Below are positions 1-11,881 of a stretch of 64,000 nt of DNA, piece by piece; positions within the stretch are counted from its first letter, which is position 1; each line of letters begins with the position of its first letter. Both the position numbers and the translations under genes were made by a program. This DNA comes from Zarea fungicola (Eukaryota > Ascomycota > Sordariomycetes > Hypocreales > Cordycipitaceae): the NCBI GenBank assembly GCA_900169235.1, contig FWCC01000322.1, positions 30,726-94,725 of the forward strand, in the 5' to 3' direction. A model generated the notes under the pieces. That model saw only the letters and a list, made by a program, of their open reading frames with translations. It did no database searches and had not been told where the DNA came from.

Positions 1-54
1 GGAGGGGAAAAGGAATTGAACTTCCTTCATCACTACAGATAGAGAATCAAAATT

Positions 55-2442
55 TCACAACTTACGAAACGGAATCGCAGCCTTTGCAGCACCCAGCACC
101 GCAAAGGACAAGATAAACACCATGACCGATGTGCCACCATCCAGCGCCGCCGACACCAAGTAATTATACTTGACAAACGCGTTTGGATACCGCCGGCGCG
201 CGAACCACTGCGACGCGAAGCCAACCGCGAAAAATGTCATGATGGACGCGTTGATGCCAATGTTGAGGTAGCACATGTAGAACAGCATCACGGGCGTGTT
301 GACATGATGCAAACCCCACGCGGGCCTCTTTCGATGCAGCCACCAGAACGGGACGGGCGCCAGGAACCCCAGGAGCGTCACCAGCGGCACCCACTGGTAC
401 TTGCCGCCGACGGAGAAGAGCTCGTGCGGGAGCCCGCCAAAGGTGACGGCCTGGGCGTTGAACTGCTGCGCGTTGGCGCCGGACCAGATGTTGGTGCCCT
501 GCACGCTGCGCAGGATGGCCGCCTGGTTGGTGATGATGCGGTCGGCCATGAGGTAGTTGAGGAGCGCCCCCACGACGGTTCCCAGCATCTGCGCGGCGAA
601 GGTGGTGCGCGGGGCCAGGTGGCCGTACTGCGCGAGCTTGAGGTCCTTGGCCAGCAGCGTCCCCTGCAGCAGCGCGTTGTAGCCGTACAGGGAAAAGTAC
701 ATGTTGGCGATGGGGAAGCGCGGGCGCATGTAGCCCCCAATCATCTGGATGATGGACTGGATGGTAAAGGGCACGCCCGTGATGCCTTGCATGGCGCCCA
801 GCACGAGGAGCAGCGCGTACCCGACGAGGCAGGCGACGAGGAACCCCCACCACGGCAGCGTGCTCTCGGCCTGGTAGAGCACGACGAGGGCGACGGCGGC
901 GGAGAGGACGAGCACGACGAGGTACCACCAGTTGGGGCACTCTGCGTAGTTTTGCATCAACAAATAGTGCGGATCGTAGTGTGCTTCCGAGCGATTGTGC
1001 TGTGCCGAGGACGTCGGGGATCGGTTCGTGCGAGGACGACGACTGGGTCGCAGGGACGCGAGGCCATCCATGATGCGACGTGGGCGGAGAAACGCAAATG
1101 CGGCCTTGAGCTCAGAGGGATACCACAGAACTAGATGTGTTATAGCGGCAGCGATGCACATGTTGGTGAGCAACACATTCAGCACATTGGTCGCGGCAAA
1201 GTTGGGCAGGCCCAGCTCATCCACCGCCGTCATGTTGATCCTGCCACCCGGCCCCATGGCTGCCGTCTGGTTCCACTGCACCGAGTTCCCGGCCGTCGAC
1301 GTGTTCGAGAAGATGGTCTGCGACAGGAACGGAAAATTCTGTGCATTCCACAGATTACTATAGTACACACCAGTAAACAGCGCAATGCACGCCGCGACGC
1401 CGATGCCCTGGCTGATGAGACTCCCGACGGGAAAGTACAGCGGCGACAGCCCACCGGAAATGTACTGCCAGTCGAGGGAGATGGAAAACAGGCCCAGGCC
1501 CTCGTTGCCCTCGGCGCCGCCAAAAATGTTGGTAAACGCCGGGCTAGTCCGGTTGGCGAGGCAAAAGACGCTCACGCCCGTGAGCAGCGGGCATATCCAC
1601 TGCGGGACAATCTCCCAGAAGAAGACGCCCAGGAACACGGCCAGAAAGACGCGCAGCGGCTTGCGGTTGCTCGGCGCGCGCGAGTGCAGGCGCTCCAGCA
1701 TGGCGTTGATGGGCAGGTTGGACGGCCACAGCATGGCGGCCGGGTACACCATGGTGCGCCGCATGAGGCCCGTCATGCCGTAGCCCAGGCACTGCGAGGA
1801 CATGAGCATGAAGACGACGAGCGCGCCGGACAGGCGTCGGTCGTAGTAGAGGCGCTCCGCCGTGAGGACCTCGAGGCCGAGGGCCGATGTGCTGGCGGCG
1901 TTGGCCATGATGGTGATGGCGAGGTGCTCCTTGATGTTGAAGGGCCCTGGGTTGAAGAAGCGGCTGATGGGACCGCGGCCGCGGGGGAGGAGCCGGGACA
2001 TGGACTCGCCAAGCAGGAAAGCCATGACGGCGATGAAGACGGCGGGGATGGTGACGGTCTGCGGCTTGAAGTAGTAGATCCCAGACAGGACGCCACCAAA
2101 GGCGGAGAGTCCGAGGCCAAGGGGAGTGTCAACTTTGATTTCACCTTGTTCCTAGCAGTAATACGAATTTTTAATAAATGAAATGGACCTACCGATGAGC
2201 ATGGAGCGAAACGTGATGGCGGGCAGGGACGGGTCATCTTGGAGATGAATGGTATGGGTGAGGACGTCGAAAGTGGTGGCTGGCTTGGAGAGCTCAGGCT
2301 CGTCGTCGAGCTCATCTCCAGTGTCTAGTCTCTCTACATGAGCTGGCTCAATGGTCTCTTTCTTGTCATTACTGCTATTGCGTCGCTCGACAGCTACTTG
2401 TGCTGGTGCTGGCGTCACGGCATCAGGTTCTTGTGTCGCCAT
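55..2442 (-). CDS. OPT-family oligopeptide transporter (3' end probably outside window)
   Basis: Proton-coupled small-peptide transporter of the OPT/ISP4 type in a cell membrane. Exon 1 is 2442..2193 (a hydrophilic Asp/Glu/Pro-rich N-terminus ending in FRSMLIG). Exon 2 starts near 2144 and runs to at least 67; a GTAGGT donor lies at 2192, and the acceptor is either 2145 or 2133. Exon 2 carries the family hallmarks NPGPFNIKEH and about a dozen hydrophobic segments, including the late motif YMRPRFPIANMYFSLYGYN. The open frame stops at 55-57, giving 779 aa, but it reads AAIPF immediately before a perfect GTAAGT donor (66..61, complement). Family members continue there with a P-x-WWGN tail, so I infer that a last exon lies beyond position 1. 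The gene is divergent from RMI1. Family assignment is firm; both ends of exon 2 are inferred. Confidence 0.88.
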
Positions 2443-3099
2443 TGCGTTTGGTTTCTAACAAATGCCTACTTGTGTATATACAGCAACCCTTACAGAAATT
2501 GTCCGGAGCGAGGGGGCTCTTTAACTATCTATTCATGGTGTCTGGGTACAATAATGTCTTGTAACTTATAGATCAAATACCCCGCTTTGCAACCTGCATA
2601 AGTAAACGCCCATCATTGCGGATAAGAGAAAAATGTCTCTTGGACATGCCCGATCGGGGAACCTGGCATTCAGCTTTTGTAAGGGCTGCTGCAAAAGTGC
2701 GCTCAGGAGTAATTCCGCGACGGCAATCCGGCACACCACGGGGAACAAAAGCAAAGTGTGTGCGACAGAAGTGATCGACACGGCAAAGACTCCGAGCCCA
2801 ACGTACGCTAGGAAGAGATCCAATGAATGTGGAAATGCATGTTTTAAATGTTGAAAAGAGCAGTTTCCCGAGTGCGCGAAGATCTGTATTGTGGCGTTTA
2901 CAAGGGCAAGATCATCTCCATCGTCTTTTAGCATCGCGACACGCCTCACTTCTCCACTGAAAAATTGAGCACCACGTTAAAAGACACAACGGCCCTGGTC
3001 CGCCTTGATTCATCAAATCCCCCATCGAATATATATTGAATACACATTATACATACAATTCGGACCAATCAAACCCACGCACCGTCTCAGCTGTCCATT
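2443..3099. promoter_or_regulatory. Divergent intergenic region between the OPT transporter and RMI1
   Basis: No credible gene. A 127-codon minus-strand frame at 2566..2949 is open but has no family resemblance. A TATATATT stretch at about 3028 and a CCAATCA box at about 3064 sit close upstream of RMI1. Confidence 0.4.
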
Positions 3100-3894
3100 A
3101 TGGACATGGTTGGTCAGCTCAGGACCGCCCTCGCCGCCCAATCCCTCCCCCCTCCATCCCAGTCCTTCCTCACCACCCTCGTCGACTCCCGCACGCCTCC
3201 CCCGCCCCTCGCCTCCCTGCTCGCCACCGCCAAAGCCCGCATCCTCGCCTGCGACCTCGCCCAGAACCCACACACCATCCTCGACACCTCATCTTCTGCG
3301 GCCAGCTTCCCCCCCGACATTGCCAATGCCCGCGCCCAAGAGACCAGGCTCCCGCGCGACGTCTACGTGCAAGTCATTGACATGGAGAACCTGAGCCTCA
3401 GCCGGTGGGAGCAGATTGAGGAGCTCGAGGCCATTCAGCGCGGGGAGATGACGCGCGGGCGCCAGGTCATTCGCGTCACCGCCGACGATGGCGACGCCGA
3501 GGAGGCGGCGCGGGCGGCGGGCACGCAGATGAGTCGGGGCCATAATTCGCAGGCGAATCAGCAGCAACAAGCAGCGACAGCGACAGCGACCGCAACGGCA
3601 GCGGCGGCGGCAGCGGCAAGAAACGCGGTGCATAGGCTCGTGCTGCAGGACGGCAGGGGACAGACCGTGTACGCGGTGGAGATGAGGCGCATGGACAGGA
3701 TCGGCATGGGCAAGACGGCCATGGGCGAGAAGCTGCTCCTCAGGGCGGGCGCCGTCGTCGCGCGCGGGTCGGTGCTCCTCACGCCGGACAAGGTGGTGTT
3801 TTTGGGAGGCAAGGTCGAGGCGTGGCAGGAGGCGTGGGCGAGCGGACGGTTGGCGAGGTTGAAGGCTGCTGTCGGTGCGGATCGACCGCAGTGA
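3100..3894 (+). CDS. rmi1: RecQ-mediated genome instability protein 1 (RMI1)
   Basis: OB-fold subunit of the RecQ helicase-Top3-Rmi1 complex, which dissolves double Holliday junctions in the nucleus. It is a 264-aa single-exon gene, close in size to the yeast protein (about 240 aa). The N-terminal helical part (about 1-70) is followed by the family stretch LPRDVYVQVIDMENLSLSRW with an adjacent glutamate-rich segment, and then, after a low-complexity insert, by the C-terminal half of the OB fold (VHRLVLQDGRGQTVYAVEM ... LLRAGAVVARGSVLLTP). The insert at about residues 150-182 is Gln, then alternating Ala-Thr, then poly-Ala, encoded by GCG/ACA triplet repeats that could vary in length. Start chosen at the first ATG; a second ATG two codons later is equally possible. 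Convergent with SKI3. Confidence 0.88.
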   Translation: MDMVGQLRTALAAQSLPPPSQSFLTTLVDSRTPPPPLASLLATAKARILACDLAQNPHTILDTSSSAASFPPDIANARAQETRLPRDVYVQVIDMENLSLSRWEQIEELEAIQRGEMTRGRQVIRVTADDGDAEEAARAAGTQMSRGHNSQANQQQQAATATATATAAAAAAARNAVHRLVLQDGRGQTVYAVEMRRMDRIGMGKTAMGEKLLLRAGAVVARGSVLLTPDKVVFLGGKVEAWQEAWASGRLARLKAAVGADRPQ

Positions 3895-4195
3895 AGGGGC
3901 GTCTGCATCCGCATAAAGGCCAACTGTATAAAAAGGAGGATTGCGCATGGCATATGGGAGTTTTAGCTTGATTTGATACCCAATGGAAGACATAGATATA
4001 CAAAGCTGTAAAATTGTAAAATTGTAAAATTCTAGATATGAGTACAAAGGTCATATTCATCATCATTTTATTCCAGTTTCATCTATAATGTTATGCCTTG
4101 CCAAAATCTATTTCGTCACCAGCCCCAACACCTTTTTATTGGCTCGGGCAGTATACAGCGGCTTAACTACATGCTAGCATATCATGTATGCAATG
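3895..4195. other. Convergent 3' intergenic region of RMI1 and SKI3
   Basis: About 300 bp without a gene, holding the 3' UTRs of two converging genes. It contains a short triple repeat of an 8-bp TGTAAAAT unit at about 4007-4030. Confidence 0.4.
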
Positions 4196-7100
4196 CTACA
4201 TCCCCTCCGTCACAATCTGCAACGACGACCATCCCTTCGTTTCCCACGGCGCCAGGAACGCTGCCCTCTGCGAATCCGCCACCGCACCTGTACCCGCATA
4301 CGCATCCGCCAGGTCAACCGCATCCAGCTGGCCCCGCGGCGGAATACCCCTCTGCGCGACCTTGAGCGACGTCTGCGCCGTGTACAAATCGCCCGCCGAT
4401 GCAGCCATCGCCGACCACCCATGCGGCAGGTGCGGATGCAGCATCACATCCGTCTGCATCTGTGCAAGGGCCTCGCCCGCTGCCATCGTCTTGCGTCCCG
4501 AAATCGCACGCAGCACATCGCCAATCTGCGCCTGCTCCCGCACCGTCGCCACTTTATCGCTTGTCCGCAGACGCTGTAGCTCCTCCGTCACGGCCTCCAG
4601 GCTGCCTTCATCCTCGTCGAGCAGACCAACCACACCAAGCAGAAGCACGCTCTGAACATGGTCGGGGTGCGTCTCAATCACGTCAAACAGCAGTGTCCGC
4701 GCCTTTTCCTTGGTGTCCTCTGTGCCTTGCGCCCAGAGCACCTGCGCCAGCAGGCATGTCGCGTCCGGGTTGTTGTCCGACTCCTGCAGCGCCGCCTCGA
4801 AGCACTTTTCGGCCTCGCCAAAGTCCCTTTGGTAAAACTGTGCGAGGCCGACAGTGAGGTGCGCCGAGAGACGTGCCTTTTTGCGCTGCTCACTAGTCAG
4901 CTCGCTGTCCTGCTCGTCGCTGCTCAGGCCGAGCGCCATCTCGCCGCACTCAACCGCCTGTTCAAACGATTTCGAGGCAAGGTACGCCCGCGCCAGGTCA
5001 ATCCTCGCCAGTGTAAATCGGGCCAGACTCAGTGGCGACTCAGTCTGTTCATAGTTGGCTTCCAAGCTGGCGCAGATCGTTTCCAGTGTCTCCACGGCAC
5101 GTTTATGGTCGTGAGTGCGCTCCAGGAACAGGCTGGCCAGGTGACCAAAGGTAAAGTCTTGCGGTCGCATGCTCTGAACCTGGTTGAGCGCAAAGATGGG
5201 CTGCAGCAGCGAGGCAATTGTGGTGTTTGTCGGTCCGACAAGAATATGATCAAACATGGATGAAGAGTAGTGGTGGCGGACAGAAAGGGACGAAGCTTCT
5301 GAAATATCCATGGCATGTGTAAACAGGCCGCGTGCTTCTTTCGCTTCGCCATACAACAGGGCGACAAACGCTTGACCGAGCCATGCATGGGCATAGTCTG
5401 GGTCTGTAGACTGTGCTCTGGTAAATGCTTCATTGGCCACCTTGAGATCCGACGAAAGGAGAGCCAGAGCGCCGAGATTGGTCCAGGCCACGGGGCTGCG
5501 CTCGTCAATATGTACACTTCGGACAAACGAGTGCTGTGCTACCGCGGGATTCACTTCGCTGGTCACGACACCCAGAGCATTCCAGAAATCGGCGTTGCCA
5601 GCCTCAAGCTCAATGGCCCGCTTGAAGCATCGAATGGCTGCTTTCAAGTAGTTGCTTGACGTCTTTCGCATCAACGCTGGTAGACACGAGTGTGCTCTGT
5701 ACTCGGCCCAACCAAGATTATACATTGCGACAGCTTGTGCGTGCAGGTCCTTTGACGCAATGTGCACTGCAACCTTGTTGCACAGGATGGCCGCCTGAAG
5801 ACACCTTGTAAGCTCGACACCAGGTTGCTCGTCATCTGGATAAATGCCTTCCGCACATACAACATCCATGCTGACTTTATCAACATCGGCGCTGATCTCA
5901 AATGCTTCTGTGGACGCCTTTCTCAGTATCGCCCGTATATCAGCCAAGGGCAGGGAAGAGGTACGGCTTTGGACAGAGGAAAACACAGAGCATGCGTCGC
6001 CCAGCGTCTTCCAAAAATTAAATGTCGCGAGCACGTTTTCGTTTGTCGACGTGCCAAATGTAATGGTTTCTGTCGCAAATTCAATCGCCTTGCCAAACTG
6101 GCCCTTTTCAACACTGATCAGGGCATTGTCGACGAGGGTCTGCAGTAAGGCAATGACAACGCCTTCCTCATCCGGATGTGTCTTGATGACCGCCTGGTAC
6201 AACTCGATTGCCTCGTCATATTCACCCAACTCTCGCTTGATGTTACCAAGCATGAATTTCGTGAACCACGAATAAGCAGACATGTCACTTTCGGATTGCT
6301 CCTCCAGCTTCTGCGCATTCAAAATGGCCTTTGTTGCCGCAACATATCGCCCAGAATTGTGGTAGCTTTCACCCAGGCCGACCCAACAGTGGTAGTCCTC
6401 GGGGGCAAGTCGCAATGCGGCTTGGAAGGACACAATAGCTTTATGGTACTCGTGCTTGTTCAGTTCAGCAACACCGAGAGCGGCAAAGGGCCAGCTGATG
6501 CCCTTTCTCTTCGAGCCAGGAGGGGGCTTGACTTTGCCAGAGTTGACGATGCGCTGAGCTACGAGCTCGACCCTGTCCCAGTCGCCGTCATCGGCAAAAG
6601 AACGGGACAAGCGCTCGGCAGAGATGACCTCTGAGGACGAAAGTTCGAGTGCCTTTTGAAAACAGCGACGCGCACGCTTCTTGTCCTTGGCGTACTCCTC
6701 GTAAAAGATACCAAGCATGGTATAACTAGATGCATGGTCGAGGTTGTTGTTAAGTGCGGACAGCCAGTATGCGTATGCGCATTCCCCTTTGCGTTGCTTT
6801 CGGGCTTGACGAGATGCGTCAATGTTCCACAGGCAAAAGCCTAATCTGTACTGTGCGTCTGCGAGCATCTCTTTGTTGGGATCCTTTACGTCCAAAACTT
6901 CCAAACATTGACGCAGTCCGTCAGCAGCAGCCTCATAGTCTCCTTTCAGGGCTCTAACCCAGGCGGCCTCGGATTTGACGCGAATGTTCTTCGCGTCCTT
7001 TAACAAAGCGCGATCAAGAAAGTCGATTGCCTGATCGTATTCTTCCTCCTCTTCATAGATGAGACCAACGCCAATCATGGCGCGGGTAGACGTGGCATCA

Positions 7101-8505
7101 TGACCCAAAACTGTCTCAAAGAGGCCCTTTGCTTCGGCATGATGTCGTGGTGATTGATAGTAAACCAGCGAGGTACCAAGACACAAAGAGTAGGCGTCTG
7201 CAGTGTTTGTAAACCTAAAGCCGCTCAAAGATTGCTCCTTTGCAATGAACGGCAATGCCTTGCGCATGTATTCCACTGTGCTCTCATATTCTCCGTAATG
7301 GAGGAAAAACTCTCCGACAAGTCGGTATGCGAAGGAAGACTCTGTGCCAGAAATACCCTCGGATATCATGATAATGCGATCTTCATCAGTGATTGGCACG
7401 ACAGACGTTGGAACTCCGCCATCATCGTCATCTTCGCTCTCGTCGGACAGCTCTTCGGCCGAGTCCTGTTTAAGTGCCCGTGCAGCTGGAAATGGCGATA
7501 TCGGACAAGTTAGAAAGGCTGTGATGACTTTGTACAGGTCACTCTCTGGGAAGTGTGAACAATATCCGTGGATCAAATCCACGCTCCAGTCCTTGATCTC
7601 CTTGTGGTCTTGCCAATTGATTGCAATATCCCAAGCAAGTCTGAAAGGGTGCTTGATTACAACCATGTCGGTGCAAAGGCCAAGTACCTTGGTTCGCTCC
7701 GCTTCTTTTTGGTCGCCAAGAGGCAGAGAGAGTAGGCGATCGTGGCAATACTGGATCAGCTTTTCCTCATATGTGCGTCTCAGGTCGTCGTCCTTTGTCC
7801 AGTTGATGAATTGCCGGTATATAGTTTCCAGCTTGCTCTGTGCATAGACCTCCCGCTTCACTTCAAGAGTGACATCCTGCAGCCTGGCGCCGAGGCGGGT
7901 TCTCCGCTCACCAATCAGGTGGTTGATGCGCTTCTTCTCGAAATCTTCAAGAATAACGGCAATAGTTTCATACGTCTGTGCCGGGGCGGGAAATCGACCT
8001 TCCATTAGAGCGTACAGAGGGCTTTCTGGGAGTCGAATCCACAATGCATCGGCATACTGTAGGCGATCGCCTCTAACCCGGGCAAAGTCGACAAATTTGT
8101 CTGCGACAACCTGCGCCTTGTACAAATCTTCGGCGCTGTAGAGAATTGGAACGAGATTCACCACCGCATGCTGATACTCTCCCAGCTTCTGCGCACCCTG
8201 TTTCTCGTAAAGCTTGATGAGGCCCTGCCACGCCTGGTCGATTTCGGGACGCAGGCTTGTTGCTGTTCTGTACACATTTTCTGCGTCATCTGTTCTTCCC
8301 TTTTTATCTAGAGCAAATGCCAGAAATATGTTCCTGATGCGCCAGTCAGTGACTCAGCCGTAGGTAGAGAGCAAATGGGGGCTTACGCTTGGTAATTTTT
8401 GGGGTCCTTTTTTAGGAGCTCCTGAGACTTGCTGATGGCATCGTCGAAATTTTCGGACCTAATAGCCTCGTTGATGCCTTTTAGGGCAATCTTGGAGCTG
8501 GACAT
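4196..8505 (-). CDS. ski3: Superkiller protein 3 (Ski complex TPR scaffold)
   Basis: Scaffold of the cytoplasmic Ski2-Ski3-Ski8 complex, which feeds mRNA into the exosome for 3'-5' decay. Two exons: 8505..8387 and 8333..4196, with a 53-bp intron (GTAAGC donor, CTGAC branch point, CAG acceptor). The join reads KDPKNYQANIFLAFALDKKG, a continuous first TPR, which makes the start at 8505 secure. The protein is 1418 aa, essentially the length of yeast Ski3. TPR-like helical pairs recur along the whole chain, for example YLSALNNNLDHASSYTMLGI, ALRLAPEDYHCWVGLGESYH, and a cluster near ADFWNALGVVTSEVNP. An acidic serine-rich loop (EELSDESEDDDD) lies around residue 340. Divergent from the GH5 gene. No anomalies. 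Confidence 0.95.
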
Positions 8506-9613
8506 GTTCTCGTATAGTGAACTGACTTGGACAACGACAGTTTTGCCGACCAGTCATGAGCATTTGGCGGGGATGACGAGGGGGAAATTTTATACCAGAG
8601 CTGCGTGCATATCGATTGGCACGTGGCTTTGGACTTGAATGCCGGGGCGTAGCTCTTGAGTTCCTAAAATGTCAGAATGTGGTACGATGCACAATGAACA
8701 AGCGCCTATGAGATAATGTGAAGTTTCGACTGCTGTCGTGGAGGTTTGGAAGCTCATGTGGGGAAAAGCCGCGGTTTCCCCGCCGTGACATCTGTTGGCA
8801 CACATAACGGCCCTGGTGTTGGGATCCCTACATTTCTCTGGGAAATTTTCTGTAATCCTTTTTTTTTTTTTTTTTTGGCTAATTTTATATTTAGATATAA
8901 TCCGACTGATACGAGACAGAGAATCACTCAAATTGCGCCGATTCTCAGCTTGTAGTGCATCAACAATCGGGGCTGTGCTGTTAAAACAAAACGAAATGGC
9001 GGATCCAACCCTGAAAATAATATTCAAAAAGTAAAATAAAAATAAATAAAAAATAGCCGTAGTATGTAGTATAACTCATCACCGTGGGCATACTCTGCGA
9101 AACCTGGAGCAGTGACGGTTCTCACTGAGGTAATAATTAATACATAAATCCGAAAGCCTGGTTGTTGCTCTCGCCACTAGACGCCTCCACAGCCACAGTG
9201 GCAATACGAATACGTTGCAGGGAAGCCGATCGGTTTGCACCACTACTAACCAGCTCGCTCTCAGTAAACCCCTCCTCCCCAGTTACAACGCCCAACAGCG
9301 CCATCTCGGATCCCCGCCACCCGAGTGGAGTGTCTCGCAGTGAATGCTTCAGGCGGTAACGTCACGCTCGAGCGCTGACTGGCCACTTGGTCAGTGTGTG
9401 GCCATTCGTCAATCAGCAAATCTCCGGAACGTCTTGGGCAGCGCCCTTCTTGGCTTCAGCATTGCACGACACTGACATCTTATCGACAACCAACCCAAAG
9501 AGACGAGTTGAAGTGGTTGCGTTTCAAACCCGATACATATCCGCCAGCAGACCGCAGTAACCCTATCCTCCTCCACTATCGGGCCACCCGACGCAGAGGT
9601 CACAAACCCCGTC
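8506..9613. promoter_or_regulatory. Divergent promoter region SKI3 / GH5 glucosidase
   Basis: A 1.1-kb intergenic region with an 18-nt poly-T run at about 8860-8877 and A/T-rich sequence at 9020-9060. Short open frames here have no recognisable content. It serves as the 5' region of both flanking genes. Confidence 0.4.
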
Positions 9614-11881
9614 ATGGCGTCCTTCCGATTGACCATCGAGGACGGACAATTTCGTGACAACCATGGCCGCCAGGTGATCCTCCGCGGCATCAATGTCGCT
9701 GGCGACTGTAAGCTGCCAAGCGAGCCGAATCAGCCGTCGCATGTCCGCGAGCACTTCTTTGACGGCGACAACGTCTCATTCCACAACCGCCCATTCCCCA
9801 AGGACGATGCGGCAATGCACTTTGCCCGACTGAAACGGTATGGGTTCAACACCATTCGATATCTGTTTACCTGGGAGGCCCTCGAAGCCGCCGGCCCGGG
9901 CAAGTACGACGAAGAGTTTATTCAACACACGATCGACGTACTACGCATTGCCAAATCCTACGGCTTTTACATATTCATGGATCCTCACCAAGATGTCTGG
10001 TCGCGATTTACAGGCGGCTCGGGCGCACCAATGTGGACAATCTACGCCTGTGGATTGAATCCGGAAGGCTTTGGAGCAACGCAGGCTGCGATTGTGCATA
10101 ACACGTACCCCGATCCAAGCCAGTTCCCCAAGATGATTTGGTCAACCAACTACTACCGTCTGGCTGCCTCAACTATATTCACCATGTTTTTCGCCGGCAA
10201 GGTCTTTGCCCCCAAATGCATTATTGATGGTTTGAATATTCAGGACTACCTTCAGAACCACTTTGTCAACGCCTGTGCCCACCTGGCCAAGCGCATACAC
10301 GAAGCCGGTGACCTCGAAAACGATGTGGTCATTGGCTGGGAGAGTATGAATGAGCCCAACAGATGCATGGTTGGTTACCAAGATCTCACTGTCATTCCCA
10401 AGGCACAGCACCTAAAAAAGGGAACGTCGCCAACCATGTGGCAAGCGTTGCTAACGGGCATGGGACGACCATGCGAAGTTGAGACGTGGGGAATGGGAGG
10501 TCTTGGACCTTACAAGACTGGTACAGAGTTGGTAGATCCCCAGGGCGAAATTGCCTGGTTACCAGTCGGCTACGATGACTCAAGATACGGTTGGACTCGA
10601 GATCCCGGCTGGAGACTCGGGGAATGCATCTGGGCGCAGCATGGAGTCTGGGATCCCTCAACCGATACACTCTTGCGAAAGGACTATTTCGCTAACCATC
10701 CGGAAACGGGCAAAAATATCGACTATCCCGAATTCACAAACACATTCTTCATGGAATTTTACCGAAAATACAGAGATGCTTGCCGCGCCATTCACAAAGA
10801 TTGCATCATCCTCATGCAATATCCAACTCTAGAACTCCCACCCCAGATCAAGGGCACAGCGGATGATGAGAAGCTGCTTGTTTTCACACCGCATTACTAT
10901 GACGGCATCACACTAATGACAAAGCATTGGAACAGCACCTGGAATGTCGACGTTATTGGCGTCCTGCGAGGCAAATACCTACATCCAGCGTTTGCCATCA
11001 AGATAGGAGAGACGGCTATTCGGAACTGCTTGAAGGACCAGCTCGCCACGCTTCGGCAGGAGGGTATTGACCGCACTGGCAATCATCCTTGTTTGTTAAG
11101 CGAGTTTGGTATCCCATTCGACATGGACGACAAGAAGGCTTACAAGACGGGTGATTACAGCAGCCAATCTGCAGCGCTGGACGCCAATTACTTTGCTGTC
11201 GAAGGCTCCGGGTTAGAAGGCCACACGATGTGGGTGTACTGTGCCACGAATGACCATGAATGGGGCGAGCATTGGAACGGTGAAGATCTTTCCATTTTCT
11301 CGTCCGACGATCTGGTGCCTCCCATGTCGGGCCAACACCCCGATTTGAAATTTAACGGATCCAATGTCAGCATTGCAGAAGATAGTGGCGTAACTCCCGA
11401 AAATCTTCGACGATCCCTTAGAACCCCCTCAATCAGCTCAACTCCATCACTCAAGGACCCTGAACTCACCAACGCACCGGGATATCGCGCCGTTGAAGCG
11501 GTTATTCGGCCAACTGCCACGACTGTCGCAGGCGATGTTGTATCGACTGGTTTTGATTTGAAACGATGCGCATACGACTTGAAGCTCCGGGCGCCCAGAG
11601 CCACGGATGAAAAGTTTCCTACGGTGGTGTATCTACCCGAGTTTCACTTCCCGCGCGACTCTTGCGAGATTGCCGTGTCATCTGGCAAGTGGGAAATTAG
11701 CATCGACGAGGATGAGGGTGTGCCGCTGCAGAGATTGAAATGGTGGCACCCCGAAGGCGAGCAGAGCATCACAATCACCGGCCTAGTTCGCAAGCACAAC
11801 ACACTGACTGGTTCGGCAGAGGATGCTGGATATCTGGAGCAATGCCAGCAGGGGTATCTAAATAGCTGTAGCATCATGTAA
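9614..11881 (+). CDS. GH5 (subfamily 12-like) steryl/ceramide beta-glucosidase with C-terminal CaaX-like motif
   Basis: Predicted intracellular beta-glucosidase of the EGCrP/Sgl1/Egh1 group, which cleaves ergosteryl glucoside or glucosylceramide and so controls glycolipid turnover. It is a 755-aa single-exon gene without a signal peptide. The TIM barrel starts with LRGINVAGDCKLP and FNTIRYLFTWEALE. The acid/base Glu is E247 in WESMNEPNRC and the nucleophile is E497 in LLSEFGIPFD. A C-terminal beta-sandwich domain (from about 600) follows a Ser/Thr-Pro linker. The last four residues are C-S-I-M, with a second Cys at 744, which fits a CaaX prenylation signal with a possible nearby palmitoyl site. 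That would tether the enzyme to a membrane. Sterol versus ceramide glucoside specificity cannot be told from sequence alone. Confidence 0.9.
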   Translation: MASFRLTIEDGQFRDNHGRQVILRGINVAGDCKLPSEPNQPSHVREHFFDGDNVSFHNRPFPKDDAAMHFARLKRYGFNTIRYLFTWEALEAAGPGKYDEEFIQHTIDVLRIAKSYGFYIFMDPHQDVWSRFTGGSGAPMWTIYACGLNPEGFGATQAAIVHNTYPDPSQFPKMIWSTNYYRLAASTIFTMFFAGKVFAPKCIIDGLNIQDYLQNHFVNACAHLAKRIHEAGDLENDVVIGWESMNEPNRCMVGYQDLTVIPKAQHLKKGTSPTMWQALLTGMGRPCEVETWGMGGLGPYKTGTELVDPQGEIAWLPVGYDDSRYGWTRDPGWRLGECIWAQHGVWDPSTDTLLRKDYFANHPETGKNIDYPEFTNTFFMEFYRKYRDACRAIHKDCIILMQYPTLELPPQIKGTADDEKLLVFTPHYYDGITLMTKHWNSTWNVDVIGVLRGKYLHPAFAIKIGETAIRNCLKDQLATLRQEGIDRTGNHPCLLSEFGIPFDMDDKKAYKTGDYSSQSAALDANYFAVEGSGLEGHTMWVYCATNDHEWGEHWNGEDLSIFSSDDLVPPMSGQHPDLKFNGSNVSIAEDSGVTPENLRRSLRTPSISSTPSLKDPELTNAPGYRAVEAVIRPTATTVAGDVVSTGFDLKRCAYDLKLRAPRATDEKFPTVVYLPEFHFPRDSCEIAVSSGKWEISIDEDEGVPLQRLKWWHPEGEQSITITGLVRKHNTLTGSAEDAGYLEQCQQGYLNSCSIM

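Noticed and set aside
35..66. 33-nt intron at the end of the OPT gene using the in-window TCTGTAG acceptor
   Set aside because: Too short for a fungal intron, and the resulting tail (LMKEVQF) does not resemble the family's WWGN end.
164..940. Long minus-strand frame (258 codons) inside the transporter exon, Arg/His/Pro-rich
   Set aside because: It is an off-frame shadow of the OPT coding sequence caused by high third-position GC.
2566..2949. 127-codon minus-strand frame between OPT and RMI1 with a hydrophobic stretch
   Set aside because: No domain, no conserved motif, no splice continuation; lies in a divergent promoter.
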